Part shown: positions 1-11,769 of the stretch, in pieces
How positions within the stretch are numbered: position 1 is the first letter of the stretch
Layout: the number at the start of each line of letters is the position of its first letter
Origin: Labia minor
Lineage: Eukaryota; Arthropoda; Insecta; Dermaptera; Spongiphoridae
Length of the DNA: 64,000 nt
Reading direction: 5' to 3'
NCBI GenBank assembly: GCA_963082975.1
Contig: OY720346.1
Location: forward strand, 52,341,759 to 52,405,758
Program-made: the position numbers and the translations under genes
Notes under the pieces: generated by a model
The model's input: only the letters and a program-made list of their open reading frames with translations
Database searches by the model: none
What the model was told of the DNA's origin: nothing

Positions 1-923
1 TCCATATTATTGTGTAAGGAATTTTCTTCCAATTCCTTTTTAATTAATTTCTTGGTTTCTGTAATTTGAGGTGGATCTTCTAAATTGATTAATTCTGCAT
101 GAGGTTTTATACTTTGTTCTTTAGAACATTTATATAAAAATTCTTTATTTGAATTCGTTGTTTCATCATTGTTAATATTTTTATCATTAATATGTTTAGA
201 GGGCAAAATATTTTCTGATATTCTATTTTTTGGTAATAAATTAGAAGAATGTAATGATTTTAAAATTGATTTTTCTTGTATTAATTTATTCATTGGTAAA
301 GTTATATCAATTGAAGATAATTTATGATTGTTTATTGTATTTTTTTCATTAATATCACTTGGTTCTTTTTTAACTTCAATATTATATTCAAAATTTAATT
401 TGTTCTGGTCAAGGAATTGTCCATTATCAATTTTATTTTTCTTATAATTGTTTGAATTTAATATTGTTGATTTATTTTCAAAAGAGGCAAATTTTTTAAT
501 CATATCTGGTTCATTTAGCCAATCATTAGTTTTTTGTTTTTTATAATCCGCCGAATTGTGGTAGCGGGGAGGGGGGTGGTAATTTTGATAATTATTAGAA
601 TGAGAGCGATTTCTGGGAATGAATTGTCTATTGTAATTTGAATCGTAGAGATTACTCTCGCTTTTTGTTTCGCGAAATATGTCCCTAAGATCCCTTCTCA
701 AATTCTCCCAGGTGGTTAGACTTACGTGGGTCAGCATTTCATTGGCACTGCCCTGAATTTTGTCTCTAACGTACCTGAGGAAAAATTCGTGCTGGTCATA
801 AGGAAATGTACTATATATTTTATCAACCGTATTAATAAATCTTTGGAGTACGTTTGACTCGCCCTTAAAGATAGGAATACATTGTAACAAATGATCTGTA
901 TTCATTTTCATCATTAATTTCAT
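1..923 (-). CDS. Gag-like protein of a Ty3/gypsy-type retrotransposon (C-terminal part beyond the window)
   Basis: Open reading frame on the minus strand from ATG at 923 with no stop through base 1, at least 307 codons; the C-terminus is outside the window. The first ~100 residues are the conserved-looking part: a segment containing IPIFKGES and LQRFINTVDKIY, then HEFFLRYVRDKIQG and TTWENLRRDLRDIF. This is the layout of the capsid region of Ty3/gypsy and errantivirus Gag proteins. The rest is Asn/Lys/Ser-rich, low complexity and basic, with no zinc knuckle in the visible part. Gag would assemble the particle that packages element RNA. The primer-binding site and putative LTR lie upstream in the same orientation, so this is the 5' end of an element. 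The frame is open, so the copy may be fairly young. Several in-frame ATGs occur within the first 20 bases; the outermost was chosen. Confidence 0.6.
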   Translation of the reverse strand, partial: MKLMMKMNTDHLLQCIPIFKGESNVLQRFINTVDKIYSTFPYDQHEFFLRYVRDKIQGSANEMLTHVSLTTWENLRRDLRDIFRETKSESNLYDSNYNRQFIPRNRSHSNNYQNYHPPPRYHNSADYKKQKTNDWLNEPDMIKKFASFENKSTILNSNNYKKNKIDNGQFLDQNKLNFEYNIEVKKEPSDINEKNTINNHKLSSIDITLPMNKLIQEKSILKSLHSSNLLPKNRISENILPSKHINDKNINNDETTNSNKEFLYKCSKEQSIKPHAELINLEDPPQITETKKLIKKELEENSLHNNM

Positions 924-1665
924 TTTTCAATTACTTTATTTATTGTATTATTTAATTTTATTATTATTATTTTACGTTGATTATTATTATTTTATTTTGA
1001 TTATTATTATTTTATTTCGATTATTTTATTTTATTTTGATTATAAATTTTTTTTTATTTTGATTATTATTTTTTTTATTTTGATTATTATTTTATTTTAA
1101 TTATTATTATTTTATTATTATTAATTTTAATTCATTTTATTATTTTATTTTTTTTTTATTTTAATTAATTTATTTATTTATTTTTCATAAAATTTTATTT
1201 ATTTTAATTTATGTTAGAAATTTTGTTTAATTGTTAAAATATTTATTTTAATATTGATTTATATATTTTTTTTTTATGTTAGAAAATTTATTTAATTGTT
1301 AAGGTATTTTATTTTAAAATTTATTTATTATATTTTTATGTTAAATTTATGGTATGACTGTTTGTATAGCTCACGATTTTTCTTTCTTCTTTCTTGTTGA
1401 CTGCGCCCTTCGGATAAGTATTATCCTAGTATTTGTAGATGACCCGGGATGATTTGCTCGTACCGTTCCTCGTTAAGGCAATGGACGTCGCTTTCCTCGG
1501 TGTCGTGTAGTCGTGGTAGCTCGTAGGTTTGTAGTGGCTGCTGCTTCTTGGTTGCTGAAGACGATGTTCAGACTCCGTCGATTGCTCAGGAGATGAAGCA
1601 GGAATTTAATCACCGTTCGCGATAAAAACTTTAAAAAGTTGCCGTTTGTATTGTATAAACGTTCG
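924..1665 (-). other. Untranslated leader between primer-binding site and gag
   Basis: About 740 bases between the primer-binding site and the gag ATG. The gag-proximal 400 bases are runs of TTATTATTTTA-type low complexity. The distal part (about 1370-1665) is richer in G+C. A 71-codon frame crosses it but has no ATG and no recognisable protein, so I read it as leader and not as a gene. Confidence 0.45.
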
Positions 1666-1687
1666 CGAAGTCCTACCGGCTGCGCCA
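1666..1687 (-). other. Primer-binding site, tRNA-Ser type
   Basis: On the minus strand the bases directly after the putative LTR read TGGCGCAGCCGGTAGGACTT. This starts with the TGG that pairs with a tRNA CCA tail and matches the 3' acceptor/T-arm of a serine tRNA. tRNA-Ser priming is known for the 17.6/297 group of insect Ty3/gypsy elements. It fixes the orientation of the element and the inner LTR edge. Confidence 0.6.
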
Positions 1688-2369
1688 ATTATATGTTTTA
1701 CCTTACCCACGGGTTTAATGGGTAATTAAACGGTAAAGAAATAAAAGGCAATTTTATTTAAGAAAGAGTAAGAAATTTATTATGAGTTTGAAGATACAAA
1801 TTCAATCATACAAAGGGACACACTCCCGTCTAGTCTAAAATATCTCTCGTCACTGCTTACATCTAGTCATTACATCTCTTCGCTAGTCATGCTTTTTTTC
1901 TTTTATATCACCGAAATAAGGGAAGGAGAAAGGTAGGGGTGAGGGATGAAATGAAGAGTGTTCAAACAATAAACCACACTGCCCTCTCCTACAAAGAATA
2001 TTTCATTTAACAAGTGCACCCTTGCAATTTTCAATTGAATGAGCCTTGCCATGTGTTTTACCTGCTAAATGCTTAATTTTAAGAGGTTGATTGACACATT
2101 GTAAACTATGTCGAATCATAAACCCATCTTTCAATTGTAACGTTCACATGTGGAAGCATGAACGTGACTAGCATAACTTACTTATTCTTAATTGTAATGG
2201 ACACATGTGGGAACTTGACATTATAATCGTTTTTTTTGTTTTTGTTTGTAATTAATTCTTTCAATTGATAATGTATATAACTCTTTTGTTACTATTTAGA
2301 ATATTTTTTTTTTGTATTTTGTTTCTCTAAAAAGACTCGATCGATGCGCTCAGTGACCCTCTTATAATT
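1688..2369 (-). mobile_element. Putative 5' LTR of the Ty3/gypsy-type element (outer edge uncertain)
   Basis: The inner edge is set by the primer-binding site; the LTR ends on the minus strand in CATATAATT. An AATAAA poly(A)-type signal lies near 1755-1760 in this orientation, as expected for an LTR. The outer edge is a guess: 2363-2369 (tataatt) is the inverse of the inner terminus (aattata). The partner LTR is outside the window, so boundaries and target duplication cannot be confirmed. Confidence 0.4.
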
Positions 2370-3125
2370 TCGTCGCTCTCGGCATGGTAATTGTAACTTA
2401 TTTGATAATATTACTCTTTCAGAGTCTCCTTTTAAGTGTTGTTGGTTGGTTTATATTGTCATTCGTTTTCTGGGGTTTTCTTGTCGGTGCTGCAGGTTAG
2501 CAAAGTGTGAAGTCAACTAAGAAAGCGCGGGGGCGCAAATGCAGACAAATAATCGTGGGGCCAACGAACGCGATCCAAGTCACCGAACCAAGCGACAAGC
2601 AACGAACCAACTGAGCACCTCTCCTCTCCCACCTACTCCTTTTCTGACCAATTCTCCTATCAAAAATTAATTCCTATAAAATTCATTACTTGCTCACCCC
2701 TATAGCATATAAATATAATAAATAAATAATACTTAAATAGAGATTCATTAATATTTTTTTTTTCCCAGAATATAGCAACTATCAGAATATGATATAATAT
2801 AATAAATAGAATTAATCATGTAAAATATGCATTAAGTTTTAATTTCCTATATGTATAGTTGTATAATTTATTACATCTTTGGAATGAGAAATTATTATTC
2901 TATATAAATAAAAATTTAATTCTTATAATCAACACAACTCAATATGTAATTATAATTTTATCCAAGTTACTGATGAACTTCCGCAATAAACATGTTCCTT
3001 CATTTGTCCCTGTCCTGAGCCATTTCCATCCAATTCCCATATAATATGTATAAATAAAATTAATTTATTCAATTAATAAATCTGATTGAGAAACAAACTC
3101 TTTTATATTTTATTTCATCTTTTTT
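2370..3125. other. No gene seen; G+C-richer patch then AT-rich DNA
   Basis: Up to about 2650 the composition is richer in G+C and could still belong to the LTR or its flank. The rest is AT-rich. A 61-codon frame at 2859-3044 has no recognisable content. Confidence 0.4.
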
Positions 3126-3698
3126 ATTATCTGGTAAGAGATAGTATTGCGATCAAGAAAATTTTACACGTTTTGAAGGTCTCTGAGTCATTTTCACTAA
3201 GGTTGAAAAAAAGTGTGTGGACCAGATTACGCAAAAACGGTTTGAGCTAGAATAATGAAATTTGGTATTTGGCATTCAAAATTCGTAGTTTTCTATCAAC
3301 TTTTGAGAATGTAGCTCATTCGGAAGAGGAAGACGACCATTAACTACCACGATTCATTTTTTCCCTCTTAAACTGACAGTAAAAATAAAGATATATGTTT
3401 GATTATTTTTTCACACGATTAAGAATTGTATAAAACTGCTATATATAGAATTTCAGCTTGATTGAATCGCTGAAAGTACCGGAATTAATTTTTTTAAATT
3501 TTGACTTAAAAATGAAGGTAAAGGTTTTATTTACGTTGGAAAAATCAAAACAATGTTGATATTATTTGATTCAATAAATTATTATCAGTGAAAATGATGT
3601 TAAAAACCTTAAATCCTATGAACGGAAAGAATAAAATTTTAATTAATTTTGAAATATAGAAAAAAACTTATCCAATTCAAATTTGCTAGATACTCCAG
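3126..3698 (+). repeat. Repeat family A, copy 1 (diverged)
   Basis: Starts with a variant of the family's opening palindrome (CTATCTC, four bases, GAGATAG) and ends in ACTCCAG. In between are the family blocks 'attacgcaaaaacggtttga', 'gatgaaatttggta'-like, 'gtagttttctatcaactttt' and 'atagaatttcagcttgattg'. Other copies lie at 8298-9033, 14730-15321 and 54966-55577. It has no coding capacity. The 3' third of this copy differs from the others. Confidence 0.7.
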
Positions 3699-4683
3699 AT
3701 TTTTTTAAATGTTGTTGAATGAATACTAAAACTATTAATTTTTCTGAGAATAAACAAAAATTAATGTTTTTTTATTGTCCAAATATAATAGTTTTAAAGT
3801 TTTAACATTAAAACATTTACAGAAAAAATTTTAATTTTTATTTAAAACAAAAAAATTATTTATATTTCAATAAAATAAACAATAACTTTATTCCAAGTGT
3901 ATTTATTGTAGAAAATATGGTCAATAACACTAAAATCGATCATTTTAACCTTGTATGTCTTTTATATCCTTAACCCTCCCCCTACCCTCTGGCTAATCAA
4001 TAAACGCATAACTGACCAAAAAGTAGAACTTGGAAGTCAAGAAACTTTTTGGGGAAAGATTAAATTCACCATTCAATTAATTATAATTTTAAACATAACA
4101 CCAATTATTTAAAATAGGTTTTTATAAATTTCTAAACTAATTTTTAAAAAGAACTTGTAACTTCATCATAATTTTCATTTAATATTCATAAAAGATTCAA
4201 CGAGTCTTTTATTTTAAGAGGGCCTTGAATGAAGTTAATCAAAATATTTCCATGAAAATTACCATCCTTTTATATACCCTTTGAGTTTTTCCATCCATGC
4301 CAGTTCTTCTTCTTATTAAATTAATGCTATTTATTAATAGCAATATTATTATTATTAATAGCAATATATATATATATATATAATTTTTTAATAAGAATTA
4401 TAATAATTTATTAATACTTATCATTTATCTAATAGATATTATTTTCATATCATAAACTAATAGTCTCAATTAAAATAATTTTTCAATTATTTATTAAATA
4501 TGGGTTCTATATATATATATATATATATATAAAGTATACAAAAATATTTTTAAAACTTGAATTAAAATGACTAAATTATCTTATCTCTATTTTTAGTTTA
4601 GTTACTCAATTATTAATTACTACTATATTTTAAGTGAAATATTTTTGGACAATGAATATAAAATTAATACTTTGTAAACTATC
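3699..4683. other. No gene seen
   Basis: AT-rich sequence with (TA)n runs near 4360-4382 and 4511-4531. No coding or structural signal. Confidence 0.5.
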
Positions 4684-4947
4684 ACTTCCGGTTTCTGGAT
4701 ATACACCAAAAGTTGATGAATTCATGCTATTGATTCATGAAGTAAATATACCAAATTTTATCAAAATCGGTTGAGCCTTTCATGCTATGCACATAAGGAC
4801 ATACAGTGGACAGACGGACAGACATCATGTTAAAATTATTTTTTCTGTTAACAAAATGCATGATACGTGGATTTATGTAAAAATCCCCACAAGTGAAATT
4901 TAGTGTGAAAACAATACCTTCCCTTCCTATCGTCTGTCGGTAAAAAA
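4684..4947 (-). repeat. Repeat family B, copy 1 (5' part only)
   Basis: Minus-strand copy of the first ~265 bases of the repeat that is full length at 10100-10748 and 43982-44614. It contains the TACCGACAGACGATAGGAAG-like start, the tract of GTCTGTCC-type repeats and the CCGGAAACCGGAAGTG block. The second half of the family is missing. Confidence 0.7.
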
Positions 4948-5723
4948 TTACGAAAATTTTGTTTTTGGGAAACCGAAAAAAAATGACTAACAATCTAGAG
5001 AATTTTGAAGATAGAAATATTAGCTCAGAATAAAAATAGAGGAAAGTGGTTGTTGGGGCCAATTACTTTCACCACAATGATAGAGATAGATTATTAAATA
5101 GTAAAAGTTGACAGCTTATTCTCTATTTTTAAAAGTAATCTATACATCACTTTATTCACTCCTAAACATTTTCGAATTATCGTCATTTTAACGATAATAG
5201 AAGCATTGACTTCCGTATCCGTAAATAAATTGATCACTGAATGAATTTCAATTAAATTTATGTTGGGTTGACGGGGACAAAATATTTGAAATTTTGTTTA
5301 TTTTTTGGAGTGACTGTAAGGTATTAAAGTGGTGGGAGGGGACTTAGGTAGACTTCCGCAGATACAATAGATGGTCATGGACACCACCACACCTGCCACT
5401 CACCGTTTAATAAAACAGAAAAGAAATTTAGAAGAGTAACTGTAATAGAGAATAAAAAAAAATATTTTATTTATTTTTTTGGTAATTATTCAATCGAGTT
5501 ATTATGACATGGATTTGGATAAAACTTTACCAGTGGGTTCCTTTTTTAATTTCAAATAAACTTTTCTTATGCAATTTTTGCCGGGTCACTTCTAGTTTAG
5601 GAGATGAAAAGGATTAAAGTTTGCATACAAACCCATTGATATTCTATTTTTTGACTGCCAGAGGGCTCCACTAATTTTTGGTTTTTATAAGTTCGGTTTA
5701 CACCTAACGCTACTTGTATAGGT

Positions 5724-5989
5724 AAAATGTCACTTCCGGTAGTCAGATCATGATGAAATTTGGTATCTGAATTTTTTTCATATTTTTAAATCTATATACA
5801 AAATATGAAGCAAATATCTCGAAGCAAACTGGTACTTTACTTGAAAGGTAAACGCAACCATTGTAGGTAAAGTACCACTTCCGGTTTTTAATAGAAATCT
5901 ACAAACTGTGAATAATATCGGTGTACCAAATTTCGAAGTCGTAGCTTGATTAGTTTTTGAGTAAATTTGCTTACAGACATTACATACAT

Positions 5990-6028
<39 letters not shown>

Positions 6029-6158
6029 CAGACATAATTCGAAAAATGGTATTTTCCGACTCAGGGAGGTCTAAAACATCAAGATCTATCGAAATCTCGA
6101 AGTCGAAATTTTTGACGATTCCAATACTTCCCTTATACGAAGTATGCGGGAAAGTAAA
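5724..6158. repeat. Repeat E nested inside family C copy 1
   Basis: Begins with GGTAAAATGTCACTTCCGGT and carries a second internal copy of that motif (ggtaaagtaccacttccggt). It also contains 'gatgaaatttggtat' and a (CATA)n/(CA)n tract at 5982-6030, and ends in 'cttatacgaagtatgcggga'. It interrupts the family C body, so it is the younger insertion. Confidence 0.55.
5982..6030. repeat. Microsatellite (CATA)n(CA)n
   Basis: About six CATA units followed by about 13 CA units within repeat E. Confidence 0.9.
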
Positions 6159-6219
6159 AAGGACCCCACTGGTAAAGTTTTATTCAAATCCATGTCATAA
6201 CTCGATTGAATAATTACCA

Positions 6220-8297
6220 TTTTTTTTTACATCATTACTCATATTTTATACTTTACTATTAGTTGTTATGGGTATATATGTAACAATTGATTTTTAATTT
6301 TTTTAATTTATTTTTAAGTTTTGGAAAATAAGTTCTGTGTTCATAAATTCTCTCTTTTCATAGAATTATAACATTTTTCTTCAACTCCAATATTAATTAT
6401 CTACAGAATAAAATAAAATTAATAACAATTGATTTTTGAATGTTTACAATTAACAACAATAGATTTTTTGATTGTTATTAACAATGAATAACACAATTGT
6501 TATTATATTTATTGTCTCATTTATGTAATTTTTAAAAAAATGAGAAGTATGAATTAAAAATATCTATTGCATATAAAAACGTGATATAAGAAGAGAAGAA
6601 ACCGAAGGCGAATGCTGTTGAATTCATTAGAAAGGAGAGTAAACAGCGATCAGTTTCCAAATGCATTTTGAAACTCTCGACCTAACCTTCTTTGATATTT
6701 CGCATATCCTTTATTCCCCATTCCTATTAATCCAGTAAGCCAGAATGATCAATAATTTATAATATTATCCACCTATAAATTTCATAAAGTAACAACCGAT
6801 ATGACTAAAAAAATCTCTTGGATAATGAATCGTTTAATATTTTAATGAACTCTATTTCTCATGTTATTTGATTATTTATCATCTGAAATGAATAACATTT
6901 TCAAAGTTGGTATACAATTGAATAATGTTTATTTTTCTATTTTTTAAATGAATTAATTGAATAATCTGTATCTTGTTATCTTAAAGGGAAATCTAATTTC
7001 CTTAAAAAAATTTATTTATTTATCCATAAGATTATATTAACCTACAATATATGCTTCATTTTCATTTTTAGTAAATAAATAAATACTTTTCTTCTCTCAC
7101 TCACTCATCAATCAAAAAATCTTCCCATTTTTCTTGATATTTTTTTACTACTATTTTTTCTTGTTCCGGTCAATGGAAATTTAATGCTCGCCTGGATAAT
7201 CATGCCATATTATAATACATTTTTTTTTGTTTAAATTTTTAACATTGCACATTATCTGTTTTTTCTCTTTCTCTTTTCTTTGGAATATTGATCCTGTGTT
7301 CCATTTTTAACCCCTTCATCTATCTATTCATAGATATTTATTTTCTAGAATGCCTGGAATTCTTTAATTTTTATTTACCTTAATTTTAAAATTTATTTAT
7401 ATATTCTTTTCTTTTTTTTTTTTTTTTTTTTGAAACTATCATTTGATATATTTGAGTAACCTACAAGGGAGAATTTCTTTTCAATAAAATATCCGAAATA
7501 TGATTTGAAAAGGGAAATATTTTTCACCCCTTTTGATACACCCTTGCATAAGAAGAAAAACAAGCGAGAAGGGTGGGGTGGTTAAGCTGATTGACAGCCT
7601 AACTGACTGACCTGAGATATTAAATATTCTCAAACCTATCTTGACATTTACGGATCATATATTTCATATTATATAAAATATATATATATATAATAAAATA
7701 TTTTATTTTAAATAATATTTATTATTATTTTAAAAAATATATTAATATCTATTTTTTTACTTAATGGAAGTATTATTATATATAATTTAAATATATTTTG
7801 AAACGATTTTTAATCCTAAAATAAAATTAGGTTTATTTATCTCATGATTTATTTTTTAAACAACTATTTAAAAATATAATCTATATCTGCCCGTTTATTT
7901 TATTGTTTATAAATTCACGACTTATCATCAAAGATATTTCTATTTTCACATCTGTTCAATCCACCATTTTATGAAATCTAGTTTTGATGCACCAATGACT
8001 AATGCGCACCTTGATTCTCTTGGTAGGTATTGTATTATTATACTGGTTGTTAGGAAAGGAAGGGGGGAAGGAGGGATAGAAAGTTGATTAATTTGGTAAG
8101 TAATGATGCGAAGGCGGCTAAGAGATAATGTTTTGTATGCGTTTAATTCGGGATATGACGTTATATTTATGCAAGTCTCAATTAGAATTAAACTAATTTA
8201 TGTAATAATTTTTATTTCCATTCTAAAACATTAATATTGTTTTAACTCTAAAGTTGTGGGTGATATATTGATTAAATTCCATCTAATTTTTAATTTT
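6220..8297. other. No gene seen
   Basis: AT-rich DNA with a long T run near 7410-7431 and (TA)n near 7680-7692. No supported coding region, RNA gene or recognisable element on either strand. Confidence 0.5.
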
Positions 8298-9033
8298 TAC
8301 TATCTCGCCATGAATGAAATTTGGTACACTGCCATTATTCAAAATTCGTAGTTTTCTATCACCTTTTGAGAAATGTAGCTCTTTCGGAAGAGAGTCATTC
8401 ATTACCCACCACTTTTTCATTTTTTTTCCTCTAAACTGACCGTAAAATTAAAGATATATGTTTGATAGTTTTTCACATTATTATAAATTTTATAAAAGTG
8501 TTATATATTTATATATATAGAATTTCAGCTTGATTGAATCGCTGAAAGTACTGGAATTATTTTCTTAATACGTTGACTGCAAATCACGTGCCAGCACGTG
8601 ACGTGGTGTCATCAATAAAGTGCCAAACACGCGCTGGCGCGTAATTATAAAATTCTTCAATTAAAAACTTAAATAATACGTAGGTATATCATATTTATCT
8701 TTTATTACTATTTTCAAGTCATATTTCTTACAATAAATATGTTCGCATCTGGGTAAATGAAGGCATTAAACTATCAATGTAACTCTTAAGTGACAGTCAA
8801 TGTGTTAAATTTTGATTTGAGGTAAAGGCTTTAAGTTTTTTATTAAAATTTAATATATGTTTAATTGAATAACAATACTATAGTATAAATTTAATTTTTT
8901 AATTAATTAATTAATTAATCCATTTCAATTATACTTAATTTATAATTTAATTAATTAAATTTAATTTAAATATATTATATGTTAATTAATCCAATTCAAA
9001 TCTGCGAGTTACTCGAGAGTGGAGACACTCCAG
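8298..9033 (+). repeat. Repeat family A, copy 2
   Basis: Opens with TACTATCTCG but lacks the next ~120 bases of the family. It contains the E-box-like core at about 8587-8602 (CACGTGCCAGCACGTG) followed by 'acgtggtgtcatcaataaag', and ends at GTGGAGACACTCCAG. An AT-rich expansion (ATTA-type) fills its second half. Confidence 0.7.
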
Positions 9034-9922
9034 ATTTTTTTTTTTTGGCATAGAAAAATAAACATAACAATTCACACATTCAAATTATAATAAATATTTA
9101 TAAAATAGATCATCATAATAAATTTCATAATAAAATAATGTATATATATTTACCTTTCATGCATTCAATATTGATTAAACTTGCTCTTAATTGCTGGACA
9201 TTTATTTTTGTTCATTATCATTACCAGAACCATTCATTCCATGGATTGACCAAATTTTATGATACTCATAAATTATTATGAACGCACCCATCTTTGAAAG
9301 AAGGTTATTATCTCCTTTAAAATACTAAACATTAAACCTTGATCTAAAATAACTATAAAGAGATATTCCGCTCAAGGTAACAACAGAAATTATTCTTGTT
9401 ATCTATCATTTGAATAACATTATTATTATTTAAATTATAAATTGGTCTATATTTTTACTGGATTCGCCATAGCAAAATGGTTTTTTCTGAAAATAAATAA
9501 ATATAATAAATAAATTGAAGTTATAGATTTGTTATAAATTAAAAAATATATAAAGCAATTAATTAGTTTGAGTCATTGTATTATCGATTGAAAACTATTT
9601 TTTTTTATTTATATTTAACTAAATATTTCAGGATTTCTAATAATAAATCTTCCCACTCGCCCTTATAAAAAGTGTTATAATTTTCTATAATTTTTCATGA
9701 ATACATTAACTTCATTCACATGAGCTTTTAATTAATGATTGATAAAATAACATGTTATTTAATTTAATTATAAACCAGTATTCATCCAGTATGTGAAATA
9801 TATATATATCAATCTTAAGAATTATTTAAAAGAAGTTTGATTTTAAATTCAACAATTTTTTATAAATAATTTTTTGATTCTAAAAATTTAATATTATTAT
9901 TTTCTAAAACAATAAATTAATA

Positions 9923-11422
9923 CTACGTGTATGAATATGAAACCACCCTTTTGAGTTTTACACATAAACGTATATTTTAAAAGTCAAAAGAATATTTTAT
10001 TCCAAATAATTTCCTTCGTTAGAAATACAGCTCTCCCATCTCTCTGGGAATTTGTGAATCCGTCTCCAAAAAAGTTTCAGCCGACCAACCATTTCTCAAT
10101 TTTTACCGACCGACGATAGTAAGGGAGGTATTGTTTTCACACCAAATTTCACATGTGGAGATTTTTACATATCTCCACGAATCATGCATTTTCTAAACAG
10201 AAAAAAGTATTTTTAGCATGATGTCTGTCCGCCTGTCCGTCTGTCCGTCTGTCCGTCCGTCCGTATAGATGTGTACAGCCTGAACGGCTCAACCGATTTT
10301 GATGAAATTTGGTATATTTACTTAATGCATCAGTGGGATGAATTGATCAACTTTTGGTGCAATTCCGGAAACCGGAAGTGGTAGTATTAGCGATCGACGA
10401 TAGGAAGGAAAGGGTTATTTTCACACCAAAGGAGATTTTTTTATATATCACCACGAATCATGCACTTTGTATTGGTTTTATCCTCGAGAAAAATCATATT
10501 TATTAGTTTTTTCTTGATTTAAAATTATATGACGTCATCCAGCCATTCATGACGTCACAGCCTGGTCTTGCATATATATTATAAATAAAATAAAATTAAA
10601 AATGTTTATATTTATTATTTATGTATCCATATCTGTTTTTTATTACATTAATAGATATATGAAAATTATTTGAAATTGTTTCTGTAGCTGGAAATTAATT
10701 TATTTCAAACAGTCGGTCGGTTCGGACCTGGCCACAGGTCAACTTATTTCATAATCGACGAAGCGTTGTTAAGCCAATGAATGTCCCATCTAGGCAGACA
10801 AATGGTAATCAGATGGAGCTAAGTCTGGCGAATAAACCGCATGGGGAAAGAATTCCCCAACCAAATGTTTCAATGGTTTCCTTCGTTTGTCTTGAAGTGT
10901 GGGATGGTGCGTTGTCATCCAACAGAATGACTTTGTTTTGTTTTTTTGATATTCTGGTCTTTTTTGTTCAATTTCATCATTTATTGTTTGTGCCGTTCAG
11001 TATTGATAGTCTCGCCAGATTTGAGCAATAGATAATGCCCTTCTTGGTCGGCCGACCGCGTTCTTCGTTATTAATATCAAAATCTCCACTTTTAAATTTG
11101 CTAAACCACTCTTTACACTGTGTTTGGCAAAGAGCATCGTCACTGTAAGCTTCCACAACATTCGTTGCTATTCTGCAGCAGTTTTGTTCAAATGATAACA
11201 AAAAATCAATGCTGACCGCACTTCTCTATTTTGAGGCACAAATTTCGACACATTTAAGTTGTAAAAAGATATGTTGCGGATTGTTAATTCAAATTTTTTT
11301 AAATTCAAAATACTCTACACACAAAGCCAAAATAAACTAACTCAATCACTCGTCTCTATATTACCTAGTCTGACCAATAGGAGACTCCTAGAATAAGGGG
11401 GGTTTCATATGCATACACCTAG
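9923..11422 (-). mobile_element. Mariner-type transposon remnant, internally deleted and interrupted by repeat B
   Basis: Flanked by TA on both sides. The inverted termini at 9921-9948 and 11397-11424 match over 28 bases with three differences (CTACGTGTATGAATATGAAA against CTAGGTGTATGCATATGAAA). Minus-strand coding remnants run from ~11280 to ~9960. An N-terminal helix-turn-helix region contains CKEWFSKFKSGDFD and ERGRPTKK (about 11030-11130). After an internal deletion come the catalytic block LLDDNAPSH (~10900-10930) and a frameshifted YSPDLAPSDYHL. After the nested repeat B comes an IEKWL...IPREMGELYF-like C-terminus. Frameshifts, stops and the missing middle (first catalytic Asp) make it inactive. 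Without repeat B it is ~850 bp; intact mariners are ~1.3 kb. Confidence 0.85.
10100..10748 (+). repeat. Repeat family B, full-length copy 2, inserted in the mariner remnant
   Basis: About 650 bp, nearly the same along its length as 43982-44614. A 10-bp inverted pair lies near the ends: ACCGACCGAC at 10105-10114 and GTCGGTCGGT at 10712-10721. The shared sequence continues ~25 bases past the right motif, so these may be subterminal. It contains a GTCC/GTCT tandem tract near 10220-10260, two related halves that both start 'cgacgatag.aagg', and a TGACGTCA-containing segment at about 10527-10560. No coding capacity; probably a non-autonomous element. Confidence 0.75.
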
Positions 11423-11769
11423 TATATATCATTACTAAAATTTTGTTATAATATAGTTTATAAATAGGCATATATTACTTATTTAATAATTAATTATATG
11501 CCTAAATTAAATTTACAACTTATAATATTAATTATTAACAAGCATTCTATCAAAGATCAATAAGAATTGATTTTAAAATATAATATACAATTAAACTAAA
11601 TTTAGGGTAATAATTAATTAATAATAATTATTGTCAATTTACAAATTAAATTAGAACAAAATTATTTACGTTTAAAATATTTCAATCAAGATGCTTTAAG
11701 AACAGTATTTTGATTGAGAAAAATACACCCAATGAAAGAAATAGTTAACACTTATTCTAGTATCTAAAG

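Larger units (their letters stand above)
5480..6219. repeat. Long-terminal-inverted-repeat MITE, family C, copy 1, with nested insertion
   Basis: The outer ~50 bases at each end are inverted copies: 'ggtaattattcaatcgagtt' plus 'atggatttggataaaacttt' on the left and their complement at 6163-6219. The left half continues into the family C body (tctagtttaggagatgaaaa; tttgcatacaaacccattga). The right half of the body is replaced by an unrelated repeat (5724-6158). It has no coding capacity, which is typical of a non-autonomous DNA element. Confidence 0.7.

Noticed and set aside
1473..1688. 71-codon frame starting at the retrotransposon primer-binding site
   Set aside because: It has no ATG and overlaps the primer-binding site and leader, so it is better explained as untranslated leader.
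5976..6035. Val/Cys/Met repeat peptide on the minus strand
   Set aside because: Translation of the (CATA)n/(CA)n microsatellite.
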